Of a DNA stretch of 64,000 nt, positions 30,151-37,469 are shown piece after piece. This DNA comes from a virus: positions 1 through 64,000 of the IMG/VR virus record IMGVR_UViG_3300017963_000239. One strand, written 5' to 3'. Under the pieces are notes generated by a model. That model was given only the letters and a program-made list of their open reading frames with translations, searched no databases and was not told the DNA's origin. A program made the position numbers and the translations under genes. Each line of letters begins with the position of its first letter. Position 1 is the first letter of the stretch.

Positions 30151-30595
30151 GTTCGAGTTCCCTCTCTTGGTGCAGCAGGTCGAGAAGAAGGGCCGCTTCG
30201 TCACCGAGGGCCGTAGCTGCCCCTGCGGGGCGCTGGTGAAGGTCCGGCCGGTGGTGGACAGGGGGCAGGAAGCCAAGACCTACCTCGGCATCTACATCGG
30301 CGACATCGCCACCGACGTGCTCCTGGCGTTCGCCGACGACGGGTCGAGTCTCATTACCCCCAAGAGCGGCGTGCTGAAGCTCCTGGTCGGCGGCAACAAC
30401 CCGGCAATCTTCGTCCCGGCCCTGAGCCGGCTCGTCTTCGGCTACGAGTCCTGGTGGGGTCCCATCAAGACTGCGGAGGAAGCCGAAGAGTCGATCACCG
30501 ACGAGGACATCGAGAACGTGCCCTACGTCAAGGCCCTCAGGGCCATGGCCGCCCGAGCTGCTGCGGAGGAAAGCGATGCCGGCGAAGCCGACTGA
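30059..30595 (+). CDS. Hypothetical protein
   Basis: 178 residues: acidic helix, then CPCGALVKVRP and a beta domain YLGIYIGDIATDVLLAF...VPALSRLVFGYESWW. Embedded in a run of overlapping genes. Function unknown. Confidence 0.6.
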   Translation: MDESKEGQGKLSQEDLGALLKALEEVQKEAEFEFPLLVQQVEKKGRFVTEGRSCPCGALVKVRPVVDRGQEAKTYLGIYIGDIATDVLLAFADDGSSLITPKSGVLKLLVGGNNPAIFVPALSRLVFGYESWWGPIKTAEEAEESITDEDIENVPYVKALRAMAARAAAEESDAGEAD

Positions 30596-30845
30596 CCCCG
30601 AGGTCCCCTTCCTTACCTTCACCGTTTCCGAGGAGCCCGTCCGGGACGTCGTGAGGGTACACCACTTCCTGGCCCCTGGAGGCCCCTCTAACGCCGTTTC
30701 GACCGAAACATATGTCAGGGTGGGGGCTCTGCCGAAAGAGCTTCAGAGGGCCGCCAGGGCGGCTCTACAGCCCACTCTGGAGGATCGCGAGTGGGAGGCA
30801 CAGCAACGGGCCATCGCGGACCTCGCCAAACGTCTGCCCGCGTAG
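30576..30845 (+). CDS. Small hypothetical protein ending in a tRNA relic
   Basis: 89 residues; beta strands then a basic helix. Its TAG stop is T8-A9-G10 of the tRNA 5' piece at 30837. Confidence 0.5.
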   Translation: MPAKPTDPEVPFLTFTVSEEPVRDVVRVHHFLAPGGPSNAVSTETYVRVGALPKELQRAARAALQPTLEDREWEAQQRAIADLAKRLPA

Positions 30846-30868
30846 CTCAACGGATAGAGCACCGAGGG
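30837..30868 (+). pseudogene. 5' relic of a tRNA-Arg
   Basis: CCCGCG-TA-GCTC...GAGC D-arm, then unrelated sequence. Followed 12 bp later by an intact tRNA-Arg(ACG) whose D-stem is changed to GATC/GATC: an endonuclease-free scar. Confidence 0.55.
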
Positions 30869-30880
30869 CTGCTTTCTTTT

Positions 30881-30954
30881 CCGCGCGTAGATCAATTGGA
30901 TAGATCGCTGGTCTACGAAACCAGAGGTTAGAGGTTCGAATCCTCTCGTGCGGG
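30881..30954 (+). tRNA. tRNA-Arg (ACG)
   Basis: CCGCGCG/CGTGCGG, unusual D-stem GATC/GATC, loop CTACGAA. Confidence 0.88.
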
Positions 30955-31007
30955 CTGCGCCGACCCTCTCAGGCAACTCCGGAAGGTAAGGAGGGTCAGG
31001 CGCTCTT

Positions 31008-31050
31008 TCTTTCTGTAGCTCAACAGGTCAGAGCTTTACCAAAACGGAGT
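31008..31050 (+). pseudogene. 5' relic of a tRNA
   Basis: Acceptor remnant and D-arm TAGCTC...GAGC, then degenerate sequence before the HNH start. Confidence 0.45.
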
Positions 31051-31070
31051 GCCGTGCTAGCTCTGTTGGG

Positions 31071-31589
31071 GTGGGCAACGAGGTGAAGAGATGGGGGCCG
31101 TATCTGCACAAGCAGACGGGGTATCTGTACTACACGGTCAAGTTCGCTTCGGGTCGTGTTCGAAAGGTACAGGCGCACCGTGAGGTGATGGAGAAGCATT
31201 TGGGGCGGCGGTTGCGACGGAACGAGGTGGTTCACCACGAGAACGAGGACAAGACGGACAACCGTGTGGCCAACCTGAAGGTTCTCACGAGATCGAGGCA
31301 TGCTGTGGAGCACGCTAAGGATCGAACTACCACCTTCGTGTCACTCACCTGTGCTTGCTGCGGCAAATCTTTCCAGCGCCGCAAGGGCCAGGAGCCGGAG
31401 CCGAAGGGCTACCAACAGGCATTCTGTGGCCGCCGGTGTGCAGGCAAGATCAACGGTCCCAAGGGAGGGGGAAGGAGCAACGAGGAATTTTGCCACGGGA
31501 CTCCTTCGGCGTACTCCTACCGAGGGTGTCGTTGCTCTGTGTGTCGCGCGGCGCATGCTGAGCGACTTCGGAAGTATCGCTCCCCGTAG
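31071..31589 (+). CDS. HNH homing endonuclease next to tRNA-Arg(CCG)
   Basis: 172 residues, GTG start 8 bp after TAGCTC. Close relative of 16286: NEVVHHENEDKTDNRVANLKVL, CACCGKSFQRRKGQE...CGRRCAG, CRCSVCRAAHAERL. The TAG stop is T8-A9-G10 of tRNA-Arg(CCG). Confidence 0.88.
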   Translation: MGNEVKRWGPYLHKQTGYLYYTVKFASGRVRKVQAHREVMEKHLGRRLRRNEVVHHENEDKTDNRVANLKVLTRSRHAVEHAKDRTTTFVSLTCACCGKSFQRRKGQEPEPKGYQQAFCGRRCAGKINGPKGGGRSNEEFCHGTPSAYSYRGCRCSVCRAAHAERLRKYRSP

Positions 31590-31652
31590 TCCAGCGGATA
31601 AGACGCACGGCTCCGGACCGTGAGATCGCTGGTTCGAATCCAGCCGGGGAGG
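31580..31652 (+). tRNA. tRNA-Arg (CCG)
   Basis: CTCCCCG/CGGGGAG, loop CTCCGGA, discriminator G. Confidence 0.9.
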
Positions 31653-31656
31653 CTAG

Positions 31657-31731
31657 CGCTGGGTAGCTCAGATGGATTAGAGCGCCGCTTTCATACGGCG
31701 GGCGTCGGCGGTTCAAATCCGCCTCCAGCGA
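31657..31731 (+). tRNA. tRNA-Met (CAT), elongator type
   Basis: CGCTGGG/TCCAGCG, loop TTCATAC. Confidence 0.85.
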
Positions 31732-31735
31732 CTGA

Positions 31736-31808
31736 TGGGGAATAGCTCAACGGCAGCAGCGCCGGGCTTTGAACCCGGAGGTTGAGGGTTCGAATCCCTC
31801 TTCCCCAG
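31736..31808 (+). tRNA. tRNA-Gln (TTG)
   Basis: TGGGGAA/TTCCCCA, loop CTTTGAA. Confidence 0.9.
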
Positions 31809-31810
31809 CA

Positions 31811-31887
31811 CGGGACATGGTGCAGTCTGGCAGCACGCGCGCTTCGGGAGCGCGAGGTCGGCGGTTCGAATCCGCCTGTCCCGACCA
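31811..31887 (+). tRNA. tRNA-Pro (CGG)
   Basis: CGGGACA/TGTCCCG, loop TTCGGGA, encoded CCA. Confidence 0.92.
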
Positions 31888-31889
31888 AC

Positions 31890-31918
31890 TATACAATCAG
31901 CAGCCTATGTGGTAACAA
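31890..31918 (+). promoter_or_regulatory. Promoter TATACAatc-17-TAACAA
   Basis: Divergent -35 but the same ATC and spacing; 8 bp before the ATG at 31927. Confidence 0.5.
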
Positions 31919-31926
31919 AGGTAGAC

Positions 31927-32331
31927 ATGGACGTACCCGAGCTAGCCGAGGTAGGTGCGCAGATTGCGGAGATAGGTGTGAAGCTCAAGTCGCTGCGAGT
32001 GAAGCGGGACGAGTTGAACACGGAGATCTCCGAGCTGGAGCAGGAGCTTCACCCTCTCGTGGTGAAGCACTCCAAGCTCATCGCGGAGATCGTCGGCACT
32101 TCGGCGCAAACTCCCGCGCCCGCTGCTGCGGCCCCCGTCGTGCCAGGGGCTCCTGCGCCTCCCACAGAAGGGCCGCCGAGCGAGGCCATGAAGAAGCGGG
32201 TCTTGCAGTTTCTGAAGCGGACGCACGATCAGGTTTCCGCGCAAGAAGTCGCCGAGGCCCTGTCGATTCCTGCGCAGGTCGTCCGAGATGTCATGCGGGA
32301 CATGATGCGGACGCCCCCGTCGTCTGCCTAG
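31927..32331 (+). CDS. Coiled-coil plus winged-helix protein
   Basis: 134 residues: N-terminal coiled coil (about 10-60), an Ala/Pro linker, and a C-terminal helical domain with VLQFLKRTHDQVSAQEVAEAL resembling a winged helix. Possibly a DNA-binding regulator. ATG at 31927 chosen from the promoter position. Confidence 0.55.
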   Translation: MDVPELAEVGAQIAEIGVKLKSLRVKRDELNTEISELEQELHPLVVKHSKLIAEIVGTSAQTPAPAAAAPVVPGAPAPPTEGPPSEAMKKRVLQFLKRTHDQVSAQEVAEALSIPAQVVRDVMRDMMRTPPSSA

Positions 32332-32357
32332 ACAATCAGCTGCCCATGTGGTAGCTG
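32329..32357 (+). promoter_or_regulatory. Promoter TAGACAatc-17-TAGCTG
   Basis: The -10 ends 7 bp before the ATG at 32364: leaderless. Confidence 0.5.
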
Positions 32358-32363
32358 TGGAGC

Positions 32364-32936
32364 ATGGTCATCGACGCGTTCTACAGCGATCCTCATTTCG
32401 GGCACGACAAGATTCGTCTGCCTACGCATGCGGACCGGCCCTTCGACAGCTTGGAGGAGATGAACGCGCAGCTCGTGAAGCGCTACAACGCCACGATAGG
32501 CACGGGAGAGACTGTGCTGTGGCTAGGCGATGCCTTCTGGCGCGTGTCCCAGCGCTACCGAGATCTCATGGCCGACTTGAACGGCCACAAGCTGCTCATC
32601 ATGGGAAACCACGACCCGAGCCGGTCGAAGATGGCCAAGATGGGATTCGACCTCGTGATGAAGGACGCGGTGATGCGCATTGCTGGACGCACGTGCCGCC
32701 TGAGTCACTACCCCTATGCAGGCGCACCGGGGCGCGTCGTGGCGCGGGACGACCGCTACGCGGACCGCCGCCCTCGCAAGGTCAAGGGGGAGGTGTTGAT
32801 TCATGGGCACACGCACATGAAGGAGCGCGTGCGCGAGAACATGATCCACGTTGGCGTCGATGCATGGGACTTTCGACCAGCTCGGTTCGACGAGGTTGAG
32901 GCGCTGATCAAGAAGCGCTTTCCGGTGAAGTCGTGA
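32364..32936 (+). CDS. Metallophosphoesterase
   Basis: 190 residues: DPHFGH (near 9), GDAFW (near 54), GNHD (near 77), SHYPY, GHTHMK (near 150). All metal-binding blocks of calcineurin-like phosphoesterases are present, similar to the phage proteins that hydrolyse nucleotides or RNA ends. Overlaps the next gene by 4 bp. Confidence 0.88.
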   Translation: MVIDAFYSDPHFGHDKIRLPTHADRPFDSLEEMNAQLVKRYNATIGTGETVLWLGDAFWRVSQRYRDLMADLNGHKLLIMGNHDPSRSKMAKMGFDLVMKDAVMRIAGRTCRLSHYPYAGAPGRVVARDDRYADRRPRKVKGEVLIHGHTHMKERVRENMIHVGVDAWDFRPARFDEVEALIKKRFPVKS

Positions 32937-33148
32937 GCGAGTGGAAGGTCTACGCGTGGCATCGGAAGGAGCGGGCGTGGAAGTTCCTTCAGAGCGCCCC
33001 CAACGATGAAGCCGCTGAGCTGGCTGTGCGCGTCATTGTGGGCCGCGGAGTTACTGCTAGGGCAGTGACGAAGGGGCAGGAGATGCGCGGAGGAGCGAAC
33101 TCCTTCTACCGAATCAAGTACCTGGGTGGTGCTTCCGGTACAGCTTGA
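32933..33148 (+). CDS. Small basic hypothetical protein
   Basis: 71 residues, starts WKVYAWHRKERAWKFL; start overlaps the upstream stop (GTGAGTG). Unknown. Confidence 0.5.
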   Translation: MSEWKVYAWHRKERAWKFLQSAPNDEAAELAVRVIVGRGVTARAVTKGQEMRGGANSFYRIKYLGGASGTA

Positions 33149-33350
33149 TCATGTCTCGGAAGGTGTGGCCGTTTCCATCGCAGTAGGGGCACAGGGCCTT
33201 GCGGTAGTACGACTTCCGGTACTCCTGATCGATCATCCCCGAGCCCTCGCAGCTCGGGCACGGTAGGAGCGTGTCTCGGTCTTCAGGATCGTTTTCCTGC
33301 CGTTCTTTCTGAAGCCGCTGGCAGAGGCTTCTGATTTCGTCGTGGGTCAT
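33114..33350 (-). CDS. DnaJ-type zinc-finger protein
   Basis: 78 residues with CPSCEGSG and CPYCDGNG (CxxCxGxG twice), the DnaJ/phage zinc-finger signature; convergent overlap with the plus-strand gene. Confidence 0.7.
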   Translation of the reverse strand: MTHDEIRSLCQRLQKERQENDPEDRDTLLPCPSCEGSGMIDQEYRKSYYRKALCPYCDGNGHTFRDMIKLYRKHHPGT

Positions 33351-33390
33351 CTCCCACAGACCTACTGTTTTCCAAGGAGTAGGACAACAC

Positions 33391-33462
33391 GGGCGGGTAG
33401 CTCAGCGGTAGAGCGTCGGCCTTACAAGCCGGTGGTCGCCGGTTCGATCCCGGCTCCGCCCA
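33391..33462 (+). tRNA. tRNA-Val (TAC)
   Basis: GGGCGGG/TCCGCCC, loop CTTACAA. Confidence 0.92.
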
Positions 33463-33485
33463 CTACAGTGGTATCCTTAGCCCCC

Positions 33486-33725
33486 ATGGCCGGGGTTAAG
33501 TTGGTTCTCAGGTACGAGGATCATGAGGTTCATACGGAGGTGCCTCTTCGAGTGGACCTCCCCGAGATGATCCGAAGGTCACGGTTGAAGGCAGGCGTTC
33601 AGGTCTCTACCGAGGTGGGGTTCCAGCTTTTTCGAGAACTGGAGGAGTCGCTGGAGCACCATCGGATTCTTCATCGCATGTCGGAGAGTCTGGTCGCCAA
33701 GGTCGCGGATGGAAGCGACCCGTAG
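33486..33725 (+). CDS. Small hypothetical protein
   Basis: 79 residues: VKLVLRYEDHEVHTEVPLRV then helices. TATCCT lies 8 bp before the ATG. Unknown. Confidence 0.5.
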   Translation: MAGVKLVLRYEDHEVHTEVPLRVDLPEMIRRSRLKAGVQVSTEVGFQLFRELEESLEHHRILHRMSESLVAKVADGSDP

Positions 33726-33740
33726 TAGAAAGGAGCGGTC

Positions 33741-34310
33741 ATGTCGTTTCTCGGGATCTCTCTGCCAGCGGACGTCTGCCGCCTGTTTCGGGACATCAAC
33801 TGCCCCGGCAACAAGGTGGACATGGGGACCTACCACATCACGATGCTGTACATCGGGGACAAGACCCCCATCAGCGTCGTGACCAAGGCCATCGAGGTGG
33901 CCGCCCCCGTCATGCAGCAGACGCGGCCCTTCGACCTGCAGGTCCGGAAGATTGGCCACTTCCCCGAGAACCCCGACGACCGGCCCGGACACCCCATCAT
34001 CGCGAGGGTCGACAGCCCGATGCTCCACGAGCTTCGCGGTGAGCTGGCGCAGGCGTTCGACGATCGGGAAGTGCCCTACTCGAAGAAGTTCCCCGACTTC
34101 AATCCGCACGTGACGCTCTCGTACAGCCCCGAACCGTTCGAGACGGAGCTGGAAGAGCCCATCAAGTGGACGTGCAGTGAGACGGTGCTGTGGGCCGGCG
34201 ACGACTACGGTGATCGGTTCATCGTGACCTTCCAACTGCCGCGGGAAGGTCCGAAGTACGAGGGGTTCGAGCAGTTCGAGCACGAGATCAGAGCGCTGCT
34301 CAATTCCTAG
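33741..34310 (+). CDS. 2H phosphoesterase (LigT/2'-5' RNA ligase-like)
   Basis: 189 residues with two H-x-T/S motifs: YHITMLYIG near residue 34 and NPHVTLSYS near 118. 2H enzymes act on 2',3'-cyclic or 2'-5' bonds in RNA; LigT members join tRNA halves, and phage relatives (Acb1) destroy cyclic nucleotides of CBASS immunity. Among broken and permuted tRNAs, an RNA-end role is attractive but unproven. Confidence 0.82.
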   Translation: MSFLGISLPADVCRLFRDINCPGNKVDMGTYHITMLYIGDKTPISVVTKAIEVAAPVMQQTRPFDLQVRKIGHFPENPDDRPGHPIIARVDSPMLHELRGELAQAFDDREVPYSKKFPDFNPHVTLSYSPEPFETELEEPIKWTCSETVLWAGDDYGDRFIVTFQLPREGPKYEGFEQFEHEIRALLNS

Positions 34311-34319
34311 GGCAGCTTT

Positions 34320-34396
34320 GCGCGGGTAGCCCAACTGGCAGAGGCGCCAGATTTAGGATCTGGTTAGTGCGGGTTCGACTCCCGCTCCGCGTACCA
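34320..34396 (+). tRNA. tRNA with Leu anticodon (TAG) but short variable loop
   Basis: GCGCGGG/TCCGCGT, loop TTTAGGA, encoded CCA, variable region only TTAGT. Leucine tRNAs are normally class II. Confidence 0.75.
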
Positions 34397-34443
34397 GAGG
34401 GGATTTCTCTTGCGAGCTGAACGCGTCTACTTAGACTGGGTTC

Positions 34444-34740
34444 ATGCCGCCGAGCAAGAACCCTTCTTCTCCTTCTTTGGCGGCGGTCCGTTCTGAGGAG
34501 CCCCGGCTTGACCCCAACGCGCTGGACGTGTTGGTGAAGAAGCTGAGCGCCAAGACCGAAGTCACCAACCGGACCGTGGAGCAGATCTCCGAGCATCTGT
34601 CGGAGCAAGCTGTCCTGTTGCGGTCGATGCGGCACGACTTGGGGGTCATGGGGGCTCAGGTCGACAAGGTTGCTCGGGACCAGAGCGTGATCAAAGATCT
34701 GCTCGCCGATGTCTTATCTCGGCTTCCCAGCAACGACTAG
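34444..34740 (+). CDS. Coiled-coil hypothetical protein
   Basis: 98 residues; Ser/Pro-rich start then a continuous helix (ALDVLVKKLSAKTEVTNRTVEQI). Unknown. Confidence 0.5.
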   Translation: MPPSKNPSSPSLAAVRSEEPRLDPNALDVLVKKLSAKTEVTNRTVEQISEHLSEQAVLLRSMRHDLGVMGAQVDKVARDQSVIKDLLADVLSRLPSND

Positions 34741-34746
34741 GCACTT

Positions 34747-34829
34747 GCCGGGGTGGCGGAATGCAGACGCAGTCGGCTTAAAACCGACCGCCGCAAGGCG
34801 TGAGGGTTCAAGTCCCTCCCTCGGCACCA
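34747..34829 (+). tRNA. tRNA-Leu (TAA)
   Basis: Class II, variable arm CGCC-GCAA-GGCG, loop CTTAAAA, encoded CCA. Confidence 0.92.
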
Positions 34830-34832
34830 TCG

Positions 34833-34861
34833 TTGACTATCTGGCGCCTACCTGATAGTGT
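34833..34861 (+). promoter_or_regulatory. Promoter TTGACTatc-17-TAGTGT
   Basis: Ends 7 bp before the GTG at 34868: leaderless. Confidence 0.65.
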
Positions 34862-34867
34862 CTCTGG

Positions 34868-35302
34868 GTGGCCAAGAAGCAGAGAGCGTTCGATCTTTTC
34901 GAAGAGGCCATGCGGGAGGCGCGTGCGCAGGGCATCAAGATCGTGCGCCAGCCGATGTTCGACTGGACAGGTCTTGGAGAGGACCGGAGCAAGCCGAAGG
35001 CGTGTGACGCGACGGGCGCGATGCTCATCAAGATGGGCTACGGCCGAAGCGAGTACACGTACAACGGCAAGACGGAGGTGTACGGCAGCGGAGAGGTTCG
35101 GCCGAAGGGCTGGCCGTTGTTGGTGCAGAAGCACTTGGGCGTTGGGGTGTGGTGGCTCTGGTGTTTCTGGATGGGCTGGGACTACGGCAATCAGATCCAG
35201 GTCGCGGAGACGAACGACAACGGCGACGTGGTTGGGTGGCGAGATGAAGAAGTCAGCAAAGCGGCGATCAAGCTCGCCAAGAAGTGGGTTCGGCGCCTCT
35301 AA
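34868..35302 (+). CDS. Hypothetical protein
   Basis: 144 residues with a Trp-rich middle (VGVWWLWCFWMGWDYGNQ). GTG start fixed by the promoter. The TAA stop is inside the D-region of tRNA-Met, so gene/tRNA overlap is not limited to endonucleases. Confidence 0.6.
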   Translation: MAKKQRAFDLFEEAMREARAQGIKIVRQPMFDWTGLGEDRSKPKACDATGAMLIKMGYGRSEYTYNGKTEVYGSGEVRPKGWPLLVQKHLGVGVWWLWCFWMGWDYGNQIQVAETNDNGDVVGWRDEEVSKAAIKLAKKWVRRL

Positions 35303-35369
35303 CTCAAGTGGTCAGAGTACCCGCCTCATAAGCGGGTAGTTCAGGGTTCGAACCCCTGGGGGCGCACCA
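35293..35369 (+). tRNA. tRNA-Met (CAT), second elongator-type
   Basis: GCGCCTC/GGGGCGC, loop CTCATAA, encoded CCA. A CAT anticodon could also be an Ile2 tRNA if modified. Confidence 0.85.
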
Positions 35370-35515
35370 TGAAGAAGGGTTGGAGGAAGAAGACGTGGAG
35401 GAAGCAGATCAACTGGTTGTTCAGGTACGTTCGGTGGCGGGTGTGCGGGAGTCCTGAGCCCGAGTTCTGCACCTGCTTGGACCCGTGGACTTGCGGTAAG
35501 CCGCACAGGGCGTGA
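35369..35515 (+). CDS. Small basic Cys-containing protein
   Basis: 48 residues, starting in the tRNA CCA end (shared A): basic start MKKGWRKKTWRKQ, then CGSPEPEFCTCLDPWTCG. Stop overlaps the next ATG. Confidence 0.45.
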   Translation: MKKGWRKKTWRKQINWLFRYVRWRVCGSPEPEFCTCLDPWTCGKPHRA

Positions 35516-35988
35516 TGAAGATCGTGTTCTTGGACTTCGATGGGGTCATCAACAGCTCCATCTTCTTCAACAAGCGCAAGCTCGACGAGTCGTTGCGCAT
35601 GAGCAGTCCCGAGTGGTGGGCTGAGATGATCGACCCCGAGCCTGTGGCGCTGCTCAATCAGATCTTGGACCAGACAGGCGCGAAGGTGGTCATCTCGTCG
35701 ACCTGGCGGTTCGCGAACACGTGGGAGGAGTTGCAGGAGATCTTGGAGGTGCGCGGTTTCACCGGAGAGGTCATCGGTGCGACGAAGAAGATGGACGCCG
35801 AAGATCGATGGGTGAAGATTCAGATGTGGCTGGACGAGTCGTCAGAGCCCGTCGAGTCGTTCGTCATCCTTGATGACCTCGAAACGATGGGAGACCTACA
35901 GCACCGTTTGGTGCACACGCACATGAGGTACGGTCTGAAGAAGAAGCATGTGAAGGCGGCCGTGAGGCTGCTGAACAAGAGCGCGTAG
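35515..35988 (+). CDS. HAD-like protein of the RNA-repair (Swiss-Army-knife) type
   Basis: 157 residues: DFDGVIN (nucleophile and acid/base Asp), VISSTWR, KIQMWL, FVILDDLETM. This HAD subtype is found alone or as the phosphatase part of RNA-repair proteins. The TAG stop is T8-A9-G10 of tRNA-Val. Confidence 0.8.
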   Translation: MKIVFLDFDGVINSSIFFNKRKLDESLRMSSPEWWAEMIDPEPVALLNQILDQTGAKVVISSTWRFANTWEELQEILEVRGFTGEVIGATKKMDAEDRWVKIQMWLDESSEPVESFVILDDLETMGDLQHRLVHTHMRYGLKKKHVKAAVRLLNKSA

Positions 35989-36050
35989 CTCAGTGGGAGA
36001 GCACTACCCTGACACGGTAGGGGTCGGAGGTTCAAATCCTCTCGCGCTCA
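35979..36050 (+). tRNA. tRNA-Val (GAC)
   Basis: GAGCGCG/CGCGCTC, loop CTGACAC. Confidence 0.9.
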
Positions 36051-36063
36051 CCGAAAGGAACAT

Positions 36064-36148
36064 GCACAGGTGGCGGAACTAGGCAGACGCGCGGGCTTCA
36101 GGTGCCCGTACCCTTCGGGGTGTGAGGGTTCGATTCCCTCTCTGTGCA
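36064..36148 (+). tRNA. tRNA-Leu (CAG)
   Basis: Class II; loop TTCAGGT, variable arm ACCC-TTCG-GGGT. Confidence 0.9.
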
Positions 36149-36230
36149 CCGCTGGTCGAGGACAGCAGTCCGGGGAAAGCCTGGTGAGAGAAGCAGGCCC
36201 ACGGAAGGCGAAGCCTGCCGACCAGCATTC

Positions 36231-36319
36231 GCGAACGTGGCGGAATTTTGGTAGACGCGCAGGCTTGAGGTGCCTGTGGCCCACTAGTGGCTGTGAGGGT
36301 TCGATTCCCTCCGTTCGCA
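36231..36319 (+). tRNA. tRNA-Leu (GAG)
   Basis: GCGAACG/CGTTCGC, loop TTGAGGT, class II variable arm. Confidence 0.9.
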
Positions 36320-36346
36320 CTGCTTCTTCGGAAGCGTGGTGGAGCC

Positions 36347-36379
36347 GCCGACCGGGCTTACCCCCGGTCGGCCCTTTTT
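36347..36379 (+). terminator. Rho-independent terminator before tmRNA
   Basis: GCCGACCGGG/CCCGGTCGGC then CTTTTT; isolates the tmRNA from tRNA-Leu transcription. Confidence 0.75.
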
Positions 36380-36386
36380 CACCTCC

Positions 36387-36732
36387 GGGCTCGATCGGTT
36401 TCGACGTGGAGGAAAGGAAAGATTCGCGTGTAGGCAGCGCTCGACCTGCCTTGATCAATCGAGCAATTTGCAGTTGCCAACGACAACAGCACCCCTCTGG
36501 CCGCGAAGGCGGCCTGAGCGCTGGGCGGGTAGGAGTCCGAGTACCCCGCAGGCGCCAATACCACACGGACTGTGCTCGGGGAGGTTGGCACCGCCGATGC
36601 CCGAGCGAGACTTTCGGTGCTGGACAGGCTGGAGAGACGGCCAAGCCCTGCTGTGAGGGTAGATCAGCTACGCACGTGAACGAGGATCTTGACGGAACTC
36701 GGCGGACCAGGGTTCGATTCCCTGCGGGTCCA
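36387..36732 (+). ncRNA. ssrA: tmRNA
   Basis: The 5' end GGGCTCG-ATCGGTTTCGAC and 3' end T-arm AGGGTTCGATTCCCT plus CGGGTCC-A form the tRNA-like domain (7 pairs). A tag frame at 36476-36517 encodes (A)NDNSTPLAAKAA then TGA. About 346 nt, one-piece form. The tag keeps the AND start but ends LAAKAA rather than the usual ALAA. The encoded CCA is missing here; it survives on the 3' relic behind the inserted endonuclease. Rescues stalled ribosomes. Confidence 0.9.
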
Positions 36733-36785
36733 CGAAGTCTCCATTGAGCATTGCAGGGAGCGTCCATAAGAGGTACATTGGTCGA

Positions 36786-37397
36786 ATGGCTCTTGTGGAC
36801 GTGACCTGCGCTCAATGCGGGAAGAAGGTGAAGAAGCCGGTGGGAGAGGTGAACAGGTCGGTCAGGCTAGGGCGCAAGTTTTTCTGTGGCTCTGTCTGTT
36901 CCGGGTTGTTCAGCGGACAAGCTCGGGCTGCGGTGGAGGTCAAGAAGACGTGCCCTCATTGTGGGGAGGACTTCGTGACGACGACCAAAGCACGAGCCAA
37001 GAAGTTCTGTTCTAGATCCTGTGCCAGTAAGGGGAGCATGTCCGAAGAGCGCCGGGAGGCGCAGCGTCTGGCGGGCCTCGCGCACGCGCAGAATCTTCTT
37101 TCCCCTGCGGAGACCTTGAAGCAGCGCGAAGCCTGGAAGTACGCAGCGCTGGAGAAGGTGTTGCGGGAGGCGGATCGGGACTTCGAGTTCGAGTATCAGG
37201 TCGGTGGGTTCGTGTTCGACCTGGCTCTTTTGGACGAGAAGGTTCTGGTAGAGTTCGACGGCCCTCACCATCGAGGGGACGAAGCAGAACGAGACAAGCA
37301 CAAGGAGAAGATGGCGAAGAAACGAGGATTCGTCGTGGTCCGTCGAGAAGTAAAGGCGGCCTCGGTGATTTCCCCAGACACGATCAAGGAACTCTAG
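36786..37397 (+). CDS. PD-(D/E)XK/Vsr-like homing endonuclease inserted at the tmRNA 3' end
   Basis: 203 residues. N-terminal zinc fingers CAQCGKKVKKP...CGSVCSG and CPHCGEDF...CSRSCAS; a C-terminal nuclease core with FVFDLALLDEKVLVEFDGPHH and KKRGFVVVRRE, as in the Vsr-like (EDxHD) homing endonucleases. TTGCAG-17-TACATT ends 7 bp before the ATG. Its TAG stop lies in a second copy of the tmRNA 3' end, so it entered the tmRNA gene and the intact copy was rebuilt upstream. Confidence 0.85.
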   Translation: MALVDVTCAQCGKKVKKPVGEVNRSVRLGRKFFCGSVCSGLFSGQARAAVEVKKTCPHCGEDFVTTTKARAKKFCSRSCASKGSMSEERREAQRLAGLAHAQNLLSPAETLKQREAWKYAALEKVLREADRDFEFEYQVGGFVFDLALLDEKVLVEFDGPHHRGDEAERDKHKEKMAKKRGFVVVRREVKAASVISPDTIKEL

Positions 37398-37425
37398 TGG
37401 GGTTCGATTCCCCGCAGGTCCACCA
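37388..37425 (+). pseudogene. 3' relic of tmRNA
   Basis: GGAACTC...GGGGTTCGATTCCCC-GCAGGTCC-A-CCA, parallel to the tmRNA end at 36695-36732 but diverged, and with an encoded CCA. Confidence 0.7.
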
Positions 37426-37469
37426 CGGTTCTCTCGACGCGGCACCGAAGCCGCAGAGAGGCAGACATC

